DNA of 64,000 bases from Fomitopsis serialis. Taxonomy: Eukaryota > Basidiomycota > Agaricomycetes > Polyporales > Fomitopsidaceae. The notes beneath the pieces are model-generated. The model did no database searches and had not been told where the DNA came from. It was given only the letters and a program-made list of their open reading frames with translations. The position numbers and the translations under genes are program-made. The first letter of the stretch is position 1. The number at the start of each line of letters is the position of its first letter. Positions 1 to 12,721 of the stretch are shown one piece after another. The stretch covers positions 372,001 through 436,000 of the forward strand of contig NW_025954962.1 in assembly GCF_022376445.1 (NCBI RefSeq), in the 5' to 3' direction.

Positions 1-573
1 CTTCAATGATGTATGCGTAATGAACTCGTTCACTTGAACGCGCTCTGGGGTGCAGACTCTGTCAATATCTCGGACGCGACCCCACGCGCCTTCTCCAAAT
101 TCTATCGTGCTCGGTTCAGTAACGCGCCTATCGCCCCAGCAAGCAATGCTCTCCATCTCCGTCGTCGACGGTGTCCCCTTGCCTCCCGGTGAAGAGTTTA
201 CGGGAGTGATCCGCGTGCAGGACGTCAGGGCAACTGAAAAAGACAAGGTGAAGATCGCTGACTGTTTCCGAGGTGGCGATGTTGTGAAAGGACTTGTCGT
301 GAGTGGAGATGGTCTACCAACGCGCTAACATGCTGAATGTTTCCAGCTATCACTGGGGGACGCACGTAGTTATTATGTGACCACTGCCCGCAATGACCTG
401 GGCGTCATCTTCGCGACTAGTGAAGCAGGTGGGAATCACAGCTCGGTTGGCTGAAGCTTTTGGATTGACAGAAAGCAGGTGCGACAATGGACCCCGTCTC
501 ATGGCAAGAAATGCGCTGTCCGCGGACAGGAAGGATCGAAAAACGCAAATGTGCTAAGCCAGAGGGCTTGTAA
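1..573 (+). CDS. CSL4: Exosome complex subunit Csl4 (5' end outside window)
   Basis: Cap subunit of the nuclear and cytoplasmic RNA exosome, which helps channel RNA to the 3'-5' nucleases. Visible exons: 1-10 (tail of an upstream exon), 56-298, 347-428 and 479-573, joined by introns of 45-51 nt. The protein carries the S1-like core with the family-typical stretches GVIRVQDVRATEKDKV and SLGDARSYYVTTARNDLGV, then the C-terminal PVSWQEMRCPRTG segment. It ends in a short basic tail with a second cysteine and stop TAA at 571-573. The N-terminal exon(s) lie left of the window, so length cannot be given. The exon-intron phases agree throughout and no break is seen. Family identity is secure; only the 5' end is unknown. 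Confidence 0.92.
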
Positions 574-1254
574 TCGCTATTGGCAATGATCTCCTCCTTG
601 CCCACTACTCTGCATACCTGTATCATGCAAAATCCATGTATCATCTAGTTATCTTCGTCATTGTTTTCCTTCCCGATGAAGTCCGTGTAGGCCCAAGAGT
701 GTGAAGGCCATGTTTCCGGCAGGGCTTTCATTACGTCTTGTGAAATCGCAGATGCTGTTTGCCCTTTGGGCAATGATAAATTCAAAACTGTGTTGATACT
801 ATCAATCATAGGACTTCTTTGCTTCTGCGACTTAAATGAACAGAAGATCAGCGCGATTTACTCAGCTAAGAAAACCCGTAGAATAAGGACTCCGATTGTC
901 ACCGCACAAAGCGCGTGATATCGTGTCTAAACAAAGAAAATTGGACAATTAGCTATATTCGTAGATGCAGTAGCATGGGACGAGCGTAGACAGATGCTAC
1001 TGGAAGAGATCTAGGCATGTATTCATCTGTTACGTGCCAGTTAGGATTGTGGAGGCCAAATACTGGACCTGCCTAAAACGGCGAGCGGCCGGTGACCGCG
1101 TGGCAGCTCGACAACTGAACCACTCCCACTGCAGGCGTCTCTCTTCGTCTCTCCGTTCAGGCTCTGGCACCGGTGCTGGCCCCCGCTTTGTACTCTACTC
1201 TGTGACATGACGGCGGTCCTTCAAGCGAGTGATGTACTGAACAGGGATAGGACC
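574..1254. other. Intergenic region between CSL4 and nudE
   Basis: No gene recognised. It holds the 3' side of CSL4 and the promoter and leader of the nudE gene. Two upstream ATGs lie just before the nudE start: one at 1207 in frame with it, and one at 1232 opening the two-codon ORF ATG-TAC-TGA. Confidence 0.6.
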
Positions 1255-3361
1255 ATGTCTTCGTTTGACGACAATGCAGTCAAGTAAAGACCTCCTACTG
1301 TCATCCGCGGTCGCTTCGCTGATAGTGCACAATAGTTATTCCTCATCCAATGATTGGAGGGCGAAGTACATGGAGGTCGCGGATATGCTGGCAGAAACCC
1401 GCACGGAACTCGATGACTTTCACGCCTCCAGTAAGGAATTGGAGGAGGAGTTGGAGAGAGAGCTGGAGCGGACCGAGAAAGCGCAGCAGGATCTCAAAGT
1501 CAAGGTTGCCAGAGCCGAGCAGGAGAGAGACGAGTGGAAGGTCAGCACGCTCGTTGAGGATGACTGTATGCGTCTCCCTCATCGGTGTTATGTAGTCCAA
1601 ATTCATGTCGTTGCAAACGATGCACAACACGACAACGACGTCGCTGCAGCGCGAGCTCGACACGTTGCGTGGGGACCATCAGAAGATAAAGGTGCAACTT
1701 CGAGAATTGGAGATGGGCAACGACGATCTGGAGCGGAATGAAAGAGCTATCTCGTCAAGCCTTGCCGATATTGAAAGCAAGTATGCGAGGGCCCTTGAGG
1801 AGAAGATACTTCTTGAACACGAGCTTCTGGACAAGGCGAATGTTGAGGAGGAATATCAACGACTCAAGGACGAGCTCAGAGGTGCGTACTTATGGCATAT
1901 TTCAATGGTAACATGGTTTACTGTCTCAATTGATTCGTAGATGCGAACGAGGAGATCCATATAATGAAGGACCAACTTGCTGCAGCACAGTCACGTCCCA
2001 CGATGACGGACACCGAGTCAGCACGCTCTGTCACTTCCACTGCACCCTCTTCCATTTCCGATGACAACCTCCTCAGCATCCCAACACCCTCAGACCTCCG
2101 CTTAACCGACCTCTCGCCGGAATCCGAGACCCCAGTCAAGGAGACACCTAAGTTCGCAACACATCCTGTCAGATCACCCACCATTCCCGGCGTCACTCCG
2201 TCACCGCTGCTTCATAGATCTACCTACAAGATATCACGCTTGGCGACGCCACCGACCAGCTCTTCGCCATCCCTTGCTCGCTCGAGCACTGTCCCATCGT
2301 TATCTACACCCTCGCGTCTTGCTCCTCGTACGCCTGTTCCCAGACCGATTGCCAGCCGCAATGTGTCGAGTCTTAGCTCCACGAGCACCAGTAGTGGTGT
2401 TCCTGGAACTGCATCGAGGAGCAAAGGCGTGCAGATGGTGTCGGAGATGAGGGCTCGTGTCAAGGTGTTGGAACAGAAGATCCACACTCGCGTTCCGAGA
2501 CTACGCATGGGCAGCACGACCAGCCGGACGACAGCGATGCCCCCACCTCTGCCACCGAAAGCGGGCCCTTCATTCGTATCCGTCTCTCCTGCCCCTTCGA
2601 CTTCGTCGATGCGATCATTGAGCAGCGATGAACGGCTGCTGCAGACGAAACCTCGTCGACCAAGCTTTGACTCCGAAGGGGATCGCAAGCGTGGGTCTGG
2701 GGGTGACTCCTCGGGATGGGTCCTTATCATGGATGATTCGCCTTCTCCTGCAAAGGATAAGGACAAGGAGCGGAGGCGCACCTCGAGTCCTTCAGCACCT
2801 TCCGCCTTCCGCCCTCTCCCTTCAACACCCCATGAATCACCATCCCCGACCGGCATACCTAGAGCACCGAGCGCGCTGTCTCAGAGTACGATGCATACTG
2901 GTATTCGCCGCCCACAGTCAAGAGTGTCGGAAGGGCGAAGCAGTGTCAGCACCAATGCTACTACGAGCACGGCTAGTTCGATCCCAACACCTTCGTCACG
3001 CCCAACGACTCCCACCTACCTTCCTCTTCCCACGTACGGAGGTCCGGGGCATGGGCTGAAGATCTCAACAGGACCGGGCTCAGGGGCATACCAACTGAAG
3101 CGATCTTCTCTGGGAGCCCCGGCCAAGTCATCGCCCATAGCCACATCACCTCCCCCTCACGCGAACATCACTGTGCGGCCAATGACAAAGTCCACTATCG
3201 CCAACTCGATGTCGCAGAGCCGGATCGGGAAGCCAGCGGCTCACGCAGCCGGTCGGAGGAGTGTGGGTGAAACCTCCGGAGACGAGATGTTGACTGTTCG
3301 CGACCTATCCCGAGCGAGGTCTGGGAGCACGACGGCTGTGTATGGGAAGAGGGGTGTATAA
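1255..3361 (+). CDS. nudE: NudE/Ndel1-type dynein regulator
   Basis: Scaffold that binds Lis1/NudF and cytoplasmic dynein, needed for nuclear movement along microtubules. Exons 1255-1283, 1336-1540, 1596-1881 and 1941-3361 give 646 residues with all phases matching. The first ~190 residues are an almost continuous coiled coil, starting near the NDWRAKYMEVADMLAETR stretch typical of fungal NudE and including MGNDDLERNERAISSSLADI. The rest is Ser/Pro/Thr-rich and probably disordered, with a second short helix (SEMRARVKVLEQKI). The start at 1255 was chosen because it opens the conserved short N-terminus. An in-frame ATG at 1207 would add 16 residues and cannot be excluded. No frameshift is needed in this gene. 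Confidence 0.92.
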
Positions 3362-3949
3362 CGGAAGTTGCTGTCTATGTTCTCGACTGTGCATACTCTT
3401 CGAGTTCCCTATCTTCTGCGCTAACCTCGATCCTCCGCCAGTCTTTCTATCTTCTACAAGTATAATGAACTGACGATTTACGATGCAGTCGCAGTTTGTG
3501 TCCGCGGTTGCGGCTGTACATCCATGCTCCCTATATCCCATGGCTTTTGACGATATCCCCGGCCTGCCTGGTTAGAGCTTCAACCCGACCCTGTTCATTC
3601 ATTTGGCGCCACCCTGTGCATCTGAGCTATAGCGACACTAATGTTATGTAAAGAGTACCTTTCCGTCATTCACTTCCCTGTAGCTTTGCTTGAATATCAA
3701 TATTACAACTATTTATTATTCGATGTATGCTACGGATCTCCGCTGTCTGCAGCCTGTAAGGTCGTGGTATAGGTCAGCCTCCGATACTTTTGGTAGCCTC
3801 GAGCTCGAGTCGATTATCCAGGTCCGCGTCGGTATGCACTTATGGTTTAGACGCCCACGCCGCCACGCAGAACGCAGACGCGTTTAGGCGCCCACAGCCA
3901 CTTTGACTTGCACACTGAAGACTGCCCGCCTGTAGCGGCGGTATTCGCG
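3362..3949. other. Intergenic region between nudE and ESS2
   Basis: No gene seen. It contains the 3' side of nudE and the promoter/leader of the ESS2 gene. Confidence 0.6.
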
Positions 3950-5606
3950 ATGACCACGCCTACTCCTTCTTCTAGCATGCTGCCGGTGCGCTCTCTGAAT
4001 CGGCAAGAGGTCCTGGATGAAGATGAATACACAGAAGCCCTCTCTCGTATCATCGCACGCGACTTCTTCCCATCTCTCGTCCACCTCGAGACAACCAACG
4101 ACTACCTGGATGCCCTGCGGACGAAAGACCCGCAACTCATACAGGCATCTGTTCGACGGATGGAAGGACTGTCCACCCCGATGAGCTACCGCACTCGTCC
4201 ATGGGAGACGCCCTCCCAAACGCCATACGCAGCGGGGCCCTCAGAGACACCGTTGCGCACACCGCGGGACGAGCCACCGGCGAAACGGGCACGGTACGAC
4301 ACGGACATGAGCTTGGACGCGTTCCAGGCGAAGTATACATCCGAAGACAATTCGAGCTTCACGCAGATTCTGGAGGAGGAGAATAGGAAGCGGAGGGAGC
4401 GGTGGTCGTGGGCTTGGGAGGCGCAGAAGAGGGTGGAGGATCAAAGAGGGAAGATGCTGGAAGGGAGGGAGAGGCTCTTGATCGAGGGCCCTGTGGCGAC
4501 CGGTGTCCGAGAGAAGTTCGCCATAGAGGCTCCTACACCCGTTGGGCTACTCACGGACGGGTCCTCGTCCGGGGACGTGAAGGACGATTCGGAGAAGGGA
4601 AAAGAGGTAGTTCTCAAGGACAAGGATAGTGAGGAGGAGGTAGAGGAAGTGGATGTCATGGCGCCGAATAAAGACACGAGATCAGCCGGGGTAGATGGCT
4701 GGAGGTTCAAGGTATGTAACCCATATTTCCTCACGACACTGCAAGCATCTAACCGGTGCCGTCTTAGGCGCGAAATGCATTTATGTTTCCGCCAGATGCG
4801 GATGTGTCTCCGTACCACGCTCCCGTCACTAAGGCGGCTGTAGAAGTAAAGGGTGCACCAAAGGCCATCAAGCATGGTAGCACTCGTCTCCCGGAACAAG
4901 ACGACACAGTTGCAGGATCAGTGTCCGCGCCTGCAAGTCCGACACAGTCTCGTATAGACGCAGCCATTGCCGGCACCCCATGTAAGCATCACATCACGTT
5001 AGTACTGTCATACATGGCTGAGGCTGACTACGACATCCAGACCGGCCGAAGTCACCAACTGGCGACAACTTTGCACTCGTCCCTTCGGTGCCATCGCCTA
5101 CACCGTCGGAACTCGGCCCAACCGCGATGAAGCAGCTCATGACCTGGGGGACGCTGACCGCCACCCCGCGTATCCTGTCCCAAACTGATGACCCTTCGGA
5201 ACCATCGTCCGGCATGCCTCCCCCGACCACGCCCTTCCACATAGCCGCGCCCTCCGCCCGCGAACGCATCTCGCACAAACTGTCTTCAAACGCGGCGAAG
5301 AGTCTGCGGGCGAAGGCGGGTCTGCTCAACGTGCCCGGTATTGCGCGGGCGCCGGCCAGTTCGAGCGCGCGGAAGAGCTCCATGCCGCCGCCCTCCTGGA
5401 CGCCGCGAAGAGTGGAAGCCGCTGGTGGGTTGACACCAGCCGCCAAGAGGTTACTGGACAGAAGTACGATGGGAACAGCAGCCGCTAGAAGAGCTGAAGC
5501 TATGGGCAGGATGGCAGGGTGGGAGGGCAGCAGCGCTCAGAAAGACAAGGACTTGAATCGTATTCGATGGACTCCTACTCCTAGCCCTGTATCGAGGAGA
5601 CCATGA
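3950..5606 (+). CDS. ESS2: Splicing factor ESS-2/DGCR14/Bis1 family (Es2 domain)
   Basis: Nuclear spliceosome-associated protein of the Es2 family (DGCR14 in man, Bis1 in fission yeast). Exons 3950-4711, 4768-4981 and 5041-5606 give 513 residues with consistent phases. The N-terminus has the family signature: RQEVLDEDEYTEALSRIIAR, then RDFFPSLVHLETTNDYLDAL. Next come the conserved central segments SLDAFQAKYTSEDNSSFTQI and RNAFMFPPDAD (the latter spans the first intron). The C-terminus is proline- and serine-rich and ends in a basic GRMAGWEGS-containing tail. It converges with FAM192A, leaving 168 bp between stops. No break in the frame. The length suits the family. Confidence 0.92.
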
Positions 5607-5774
5607 TAGAGTATATCACCTGTACACCTACAAACTGGACCTGCCATGTATACTGTTTGTATCCCTTGGGGCCATTATTTCCGGCGCACGGACCGCGGTC
5701 AATTGACGCAGTAGCTGACGTCGAGATGCCTACTATACAGAAGGAGACATGGAGCAACCGAATGAAACACGCCG

Positions 5775-6724
5775 TCAGCTTTTCGTATCAGATACTCTCC
5801 TCCGTTTCGAGTCCCGCTCAGTATCGTCTTCAGGAGATGCTTCGCTTTCTTTGCGTTTGATATCCGTCCGGGCGTCTGAGTTCGCCTTTGGACCGCTGTT
5901 TGTCTGAGGTGGTGAGGACGCAGCTGCCTTCGGCTTCTTTTTGACGACCACACCCTTGAGAGACCTCTTGAGGTCTTTCTTTGCTGCTGCTGGTGCCGGT
6001 GCCTTGACTTTCGCCGGAGCAGGCTGTGGCTGAGACGGGGCACTTGGTGCAATCCCTACTGTGGGTTTGTTCGCGGCGTTCTCTCGTGCCGCGACAGCCC
6101 TGTGCAGATGGTCAGCATCGAAACACGATCGAACAACTCCCAAACGTACTCTCTAAAGTTCTTCACCTCCTCCCCATCCATCTCTTTGCGGAGCCGTTCC
6201 TCCTCGCGTTGCTTCTCGAGCACGGAATCCAGGAACAGCACCTCATCCTCTTCCAATGCGCGGAACTGGTTACCTACACTCGAAGATCAGGGAGCGGCAG
6301 ACTAGGGATACGAAGACGACACACCTAGCTTATTCCGCTCTTCCCACTCTTCTTGTTTGGCTGCCTGAAGCGCGTAAGAAGCAGCCCATCAACGCAGTGT
6401 GCCGTTGCTTACTCTGTTGGCAGCTAGTTTCTGCGGTGCTGTGTGAGGAATCAAAGAATATGTATTAGAGAGGCTGTGGTACCTCTGCTAGACTACGGCC
6501 GTCGAATGCGTCTTCTGTTGGGGGCGGTGGGGGCTCTTGCCCAAGTCTGAGAACTGTATGAGATGAAACGAGCAGTGCACGACTGCGGGAGGCTGGTACC
6601 GTGCGTATGCGGCCTTCCACTGCTCGTCGCGGCGCGCCTTTGCGGTGTCGATGTCAGACTGGGAGACAAAGCGGGAGCCCACGGCGCCCGAGGAGATTGA
6701 GGGAATGGCGTCGAGGTCGTCCAT
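5775..6724 (-). CDS. FAM192A: FAM192A/PIP30/Fyv6-like nuclear protein
   Basis: Member of the FAM192A (NIP30/PIP30) family; animal members bind the proteasome activator PA28-gamma, and the yeast relative Fyv6 acts in splicing. Exons on the minus strand: 6724-6600, 6546-6483, 6430-6413, 6364-6325, 6273-6150 and 6099-5775, 231 residues. One exon is only 18 nt. The defining N-terminal domain is intact: RFVSQSDIDTAKARRDEQW, then PTEDAFDGRSLAEKLAAN, then NQFRALEEDEVLFLDSVLEK. The C-terminus is Ala/Pro/Lys-rich with a nuclear-signal-like SKRRRV near the end. It shares a 220-bp divergent promoter with the SRF1-like gene. No frameshift is needed despite five introns. Confidence 0.88.
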
Positions 6725-6944
6725 ACTGTAATGGATAGAGGAGAGTGGCGGGCGGTTGCTCGGCTGGGCGGCAACTTGGGCTCAGGCTGGCTGAGGCGAG
6801 GGTCCTTCACTCCTCCTCCTTACGCCTCCTGTCCCGACGTCGTTTTGACGGTCGCCCACTCGCTGCCCAGCAGCGGCAGGACCAGCGCCCGCTCCTTACG
6901 CCTTATACCCTCCCTCTCCTCGCCCCCAGCGTCCTGCGCTGCAA

Positions 6945-8414
6945 ATGCAGTCTGACGGCGAACCTCACCCCACAGCGTCAACCCCGTCTGTGGCCAGTTT
7001 CGCAAAGTCACACAGCGTCCGAAGCTCTCGCGCCGCGCCATCCACTATCAGGACTGTCGTCACTGCTCCTCGTTCGTACCTGTTTCCTGTCGTGCGGAGG
7101 TTGTGTGCTTAGTCGCGTTGTCTGACCCGATCAGCCTGGGCACGAGATGAGCCACCCTCACCCACCGAGGACGATCCTCGGCAGGCAGCCTCGAAAGAGA
7201 ACGTCCAGCGTCCAGCGGATTCACGTCCCTCGGCCAGTGATGTGCTCTCCTACCAGTCTTCAATACTCGACGACCCCGGTCCTTCTCGATGGTGGGCGTT
7301 CACACGACACCGACCAACATCACCCTCTCAGTCCACCCTGCTGACTGGACACCCGGCCTCACCATCGCGCAGACCACTGCGTGAATGGGAGCGGTCGCTC
7401 TCAATCCCTTGGTTGAGTCGCTCTCAGCAGGGAAGCCCAGCCATACCGTCGGCGAATCCACCAGTCACCTCGCACAAACAAGAGCAGGAGCAGCCGGACG
7501 ACACAATTCCTGCGGACCCTTTACACGTTGACATACCTCCCCCTTCTACCACTCCTTTTACCATCGCGCAGAATGCGACGCCTGGCTGGGACAGCCCATG
7601 GAGTGCACGACCGCTGGACTTCACGACCCGCAGCAACCGCTCGGGTGAACGTGTACAGCAGTTGACACCCGTGGACGAGCATGATAGCGAGAAAGAAAGG
7701 TTGAGCACATGGGCCAGGAGACGGAAAAGGCTTAGAGCATACATGTTGTACAACCCATATGTTCCTCTGGTACAGTCCTTGTCCTGTCGGTCTCCTTTGC
7801 CTAGACTGACATGCTGTATCAAGCTGTTCCGCTTCATAAACATTGCATTCACAACAGCAGCTCTGGCAATTGCCATCCGCATCCGTCATTTGGAGAAGCG
7901 GAATGGTATAATGGGCGCTGTCGGCTCGTCACCGTATGTCCTTCAATTTGGCACTCAGACAGACCACACTCTGATGCGCGACCACAGAACACTTGTCATT
8001 ATCTTCGCGAGCTTGACGCTCGTTCACGTCATGGTGGCCATCTATACCGAATACTTCGGTCGTCCGGTAGGGCTCTGGCACACCTCCAGCAAGCTGGCCT
8101 ACACCCTCATCGAGGTCGTCTTCATCTGCGCGTGGTCCGCGGCGCTCGCGCTCACCTTCGACAACTTCTTCACATCTTTGATTCCTTGCGCATCGCTCTC
8201 CAGCATCTCTTGGTACAACGAACTGCCCCGCGCGACACTGCCCAACCTCACCTACCAGCTGGGCATCGAGGGGGACCACATCTGTGATAACCAGCTCGCG
8301 CTCATCTGCCTGGTCGGTGTGGGCCTCATCATGTACTGCTTCAATCTTGTCATCAGTCTCTTCCGCGTTTTCGAGAGGGCCAAGTACCACCCAGCTTCTT
8401 CACTCCCGACATGA
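6945..8414 (+). CDS. SRF1-like multi-pass membrane protein
   Basis: Exons 6945-7071, 7135-7769 and 7824-8414, 450 residues. The N-terminal ~250 residues are polar and Ser/Pro-rich. Hydrophobic segments follow: FINIAFTTAALAIAI, TLVIIFASLTLVHVMVAIY, LIEVVFICAWSAALALTF and ALICLVGVGLIMYCFNLVI. The segment YTEYFGRPVGLWHTSSKLAY between helices resembles what I recall of fungal proteins annotated as regulator of phospholipase D Srf1, so I infer that family. The function is not proven here. Intron 1 uses the donor GTTCGT. Intron 2 (54 nt) ends in AAG and is a multiple of three, so retention would insert 18 residues without breaking the frame; skipping it is favoured because it has a good CTGAC branch site. 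Confidence 0.6.
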
Positions 8415-10958
8415 CAGCAATGCCGCTTACGAGCAACTCATTCTTGCGACGGGCCTCTCTGCTGTCTTACGATACTAGATGGTTAATTCGCTACCGTTTG
8501 CCGCAAGTAACATAACATACATGTTCTGGTCGGAGACATACACACACAGGGACTCTGATAGATGCATGTCTCGGTCTTCCTGCTTCTGGGTTTTCTCTCC
8601 CATTGTCCGATGCGCTGCCGTAACATGTACTGATATATGAAGCCACGCTAAAAACGCTGTACAAATGCAAGAGCTGATTTCGAGATCGCGCGTTGACAGT
8701 TGTACATGTTAGGACGCGCTTGCGTACTCATCGGAGCGGCGCGGTCTCAGACTAGTCTCATGCATCTTACTGCGGGGTGCACTTGCAAAGCGTACTGACC
8801 AGAACTTGATGGATGCTTACTCGGCCTGCGACAGTGAATTATCAGCGTCGTTAACTCGACTAGAGTGCGATAGTAACTAGTGACGGTTACCCCCATTTCA
8901 GGTTCCCTTTTCTAGCTCGTTCGCGCCGTCTCCATTACCAACCTGCCAGAGGACGTAGCATATGTCGTGGGAGTTGAACGTTGAACGTTGAACATCCTAC
9001 CCGCGACGTCGCCCTGCAAAATCGCAAGACAGACGTCGAGGGCGAGACGCCGTAACGCCGACGGCAATGTCATGCACAATACCAGAAGTGTATTTTTGCC
9101 AGCTCGCCTCACCGCGCAGCAAGCGTTTGCCCTGTCAGATTCATGCAGCTATACATAACTCACCACGTCGAAACTACGCCAGTGGAAATGGGCGCGTATC
9201 GGAGGACATTGTCACTGTCAGTGGTGTTGTCTGATGGAACGCGTCAAGCAGCTGTTCGTGGTCGGATCGGGCAGATATCTCGTACCGAGTCCACCGAGCA
9301 GAGGAACGGCGCTGCGATGTGCGCGCACCTCAATTTGCATGGCTGTGTGTGATCCACTGTCCGCTGGCGGCGGTGCATGGATCGATCCGAGGAGGGCACC
9401 GCGAGGGCACGGACGTTCTCCAGCTCCAGACCACCATACTTGATCGTCTTGGTACGGAGCCATGCGCAGCGGAGGCCAAGGACCGCAGGAGGTTCGTATA
9501 CGTTTCGCATGAACTGACGGGAAGCCCGCCCGCTCCGACGTCGGACGAGCAGCTGGTGGGTTCATTGCGTCCTGATATCTGGCGCTCGCTGTCAGACCGG
9601 CAACTGGTCAACTTGATGTTTTTGATTGTTCCGATCATAATCGACCGTTGTCGACGCGGAATCGCTGGTCGATCGGATGCGAGCACGTTGTGGAGGCCAT
9701 GCACGCCTAGTCGTTGACAGATGGGCGGACACTGTCATGCACCCAGCTGCGTCTCGTAAGCCGCTCCTCCACGAGACCGTCCGCGAACGCTGGAGGCCAT
9801 GCTTGCCCGCGCATGCTGCGCACTGCTATGATCGGAATGAATGAGACTCATCGGAGAGGACATGTGAGTGGTACTTACATAGCGAAGATTTCCGACCCGT
9901 CATGGGCCTCGGTCATGATGCAACTGCGGGGCAACAGGACAGATGCACTGCATGCAAACAAGAACACCCGAGGTCAGCTTCTTCCTGACCGCGATCGCCG
10001 GGAGAGCCACAGATGCATTCGAACTTGTGTTCACGAGGGGATTGCATACTCGGCTCGACAGTAGGCCTGGAGATCTGCCAATGAACCCGGAGTTATCACG
10101 AGACGCACTGCGTCGGAGAGGAGTTCGTTACGAGAGTCCTTCAGTGCCGCCACCAGCATTTTTGACGCAAGAGCGCTATGTGTATTGCGTTGGGCGGGTG
10201 TCTGAAGCTAGGCAAGTCTGAGAGCGTATGTGGCGCGGCTCGAGCTCAATCATGGCCACTGTCTAGAACATGCCTTCAGCGTGTACGACGTGGACCTGGA
10301 CGATACTTACTCCAGGTTGACGCGTGACGTACCGCCACATAGTGCGCATCCCATTAATTCTTCACGGAACCAAAACTGGGATCTGTGCGACACATGAATG
10401 TATGGAGGGAGTCGGTCCTGGGCCTGAGCGAGCCTCATTGACATGTCCCGAGGCGCTCGACCGTGGGCCTACTATTCGGTGTGGAGCCCTAAGGAAGATC
10501 CGGCGAGGCTTTAGAACGATGCAGAAGTTGTACATGTTTCAACGACATATGGTTCTGAACCATATTCCGGCGCAGACCGGAAAGTAACAACACAGCGTCG
10601 GATGCAAAGTTGATGATTCTCGCGAGATGTCCAGTGAGAACAAATGAGGTGAGTTCTGGCATTGTTAGATGCGAACAGGAGCCGTGCTGGGTAGCGCGGA
10701 TTTGTCGCGAGCCCGGGACATCGGAGCAGGACGCAAGGAGGAGTGGCGCAAGTTGAGGCGGGAGACGCTGGACGAGCGAGACGCGCTTCTCCGCGATCTC
10801 GGAGGCTACACCCGCATCAGAAACGCCTTCTCCGAGCCGAGGTCGTCGGGGTGGTGCACATACATAACAGCCCGCCTACCTGCCTCCTTCTCCTCCATCC
10901 TGCATGTCCTTCGTCGTCCAGCATTACCCAAATCCCCCACACCAACTGCATCTCACCG
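8415..10958. other. Gene-poor region
   Basis: About 2.5 kb with no recognisable gene on either strand. Open frames are short, overlap on both strands and resemble no family I know. The only local structure seen is a three-copy 7-bp tandem repeat at 8973-8993. It includes the 3' side of the SRF1-like gene and the promoter of the F-box gene. Confidence 0.5.
8973..8993. repeat. Short tandem repeat (GTTGAAC x3)
   Basis: Three perfect head-to-tail copies of the 7-mer GTTGAAC. Not inside any gene recognised here. Confidence 0.9.
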
Positions 10959-12449
10959 ATGGCCTCGACCACGACATGGAACACCCTCCCGGTAGAAATG
11001 AAATTGTCTGTTGTCGATCTCCTTGATTTCCAAGACGTCAAATGCCTCTCCCTAGTCAACAGGGAGGCCTACTCGTTTACTGTGCCATCTATTTTCCGGG
11101 TATGTGCGCCCGTGCTCCTGCCACTCATCATCGCAGCGCGCTGATACCCGTATGCTGCACAGCACGTCAAAATACCCGACTACGAGGCACTGCGCATCTA
11201 TCTGTCCTCTGTTCCCAAATCGCACAACCAGTACATTCGCCGACTCCATATATGCACGACGAACAGTGTTGAGCAGTTGGTTGCCCTGCCTGTCGATGGC
11301 CATCCCGTTACGGACGCAGTGGCTGAGCTGCTTGCTCACTGTTCCCAGGTGGAACAGCTGACGCTCGACCTGGCAGCTTCGCTGCACCGCACAATCATAC
11401 CTGTGTTCCGGCACCTGGATCCCTCACCAGCCTCACCATCAATCATTGCGGAGATGAGCAGCGGGCACCATTGTCAGTCGGATTGCCCTTTCTGTTGCGA
11501 AGAGCGCGGAGAACTCATCTCAATTTGTCTCTAGGAGCGAACGCCTCGTCGTGGCCATCGCAGCGTCTCTGCCCAGCCTCTCGCAACTGTCACTCGACCG
11601 AATCACGCGGTCCGCCCTGCATGCACCCGAACTTGTCGGCGTGTACCCCTTCGTTCCGGTGGTAGCGGGGGATGAGGACATCCCCGACCACCCTCTCCTT
11701 GGGTCAGAGCTCCGCCTGCCCTCTCTGCTCTGCCTGCCCACCCTGAGGAGGCTCCGTATCCGCGACACCCACCTTGGCGACCCACAGTGGTCGTCGATGC
11801 CCGTTGCATGTGCGCTCGAGGTGCTCGACCTCGGCAGCTGCTACCACGCATCACCGGACTTCAACCGAGAGTGCACCGAGCGCATCATGGGCAATGTCGG
11901 CCATACCGTCGACGAGTTCGCGCTCAACACCGCCCTCACGCCGCAGACGTTCCAGTACGCGCAGCACAGCGAGACGCCGCTCAAGCGTCTCCGGAAGATC
12001 CACCTCACGCCCCTCTTCCCCGTGGAGAACGTCGTCGATACGCTGAGCACGCTGTCCGACTCCCCATCGAGCAGCTGAGCGTGCAGTGCTACGAAGACGA
12101 CGTGCTCGACATCTGCTCCGCGCTGTGCGACTTCCTCAGTCTGCGGGCGGAGCGCGGCGAGCAGGCGCTCTACAAGCATCTCACGGAAATCACTGTGAAG
12201 ACCGTGAGCGATCTCGCAGACGGGCTGTACGGCCCGTTTGCGCTCGACACTAAGTCCTCCGCCGCCGTCGCCGCACTCCCGCAGGAGTGCGCGAAAGCTG
12301 TTCGCGAGCTGCAGGACTTCCTCCGCGACCTTCGTAGCGCCGGCGAGAACGGACCGACGTCGGGTCCCGCTCTTTCGACGAGTGCCACTGACAGCGACAT
12401 TGAGAAGCCGTCACCGCCACAGGCCGACCAAACCCCCGTGGAGGCATGA
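10959..12449 (+). CDS. F-box protein (frame broken twice in this sequence)
   Basis: Likely substrate-recognition subunit of an SCF ubiquitin ligase. Exons 10959-11099, 11163-11472 and 11535-12449. The N-terminus is a classic F-box (WNTLPVEMKLSVVDLLDF, then VKCLSLVNREAYSF). The remainder is a leucine-rich scaffold typical of basidiomycete F-box proteins, with no catalytic domain. Two single-base losses interrupt it, near 11421 and near 12063. Each break leaves good coding sequence on both sides. Restoring one base at each, both in C runs, gives 455 residues and a length divisible by three. Either a recently disabled gene or consensus errors; the intact flanking frames favour errors. Convergent with the beta-lactamase-family gene. 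Confidence 0.75.
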
Positions 12450-12721
12450 GCTATTCGTATACCCCTTTTTAGATCATTGGGACTTGTCTTTATGGAGTAT
12501 ATATGTCAGCCTGTAACTTAAGGAGAGTATAGAAGCACGGAGGCCGCAGTGATACCCATATGCATGTCTTGTACAACAGGAACCACTTGTCCTCCTGTGC
12601 CTAACATTCAATGCGACGTAACTATGTGTACATGAGCCCTTCAGACCTATACCAGCCAGAAACTGTCAACTCATGTCAGGGCCGGCGTAGACCAACGTAA
12701 GTACTTACTCAACCCCCCTCG

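Noticed and set aside
8415..10958. Degenerate transposon in the gene-poor stretch
   Set aside because: No terminal repeats, target-site duplication, reverse transcriptase or transposase motif was seen.
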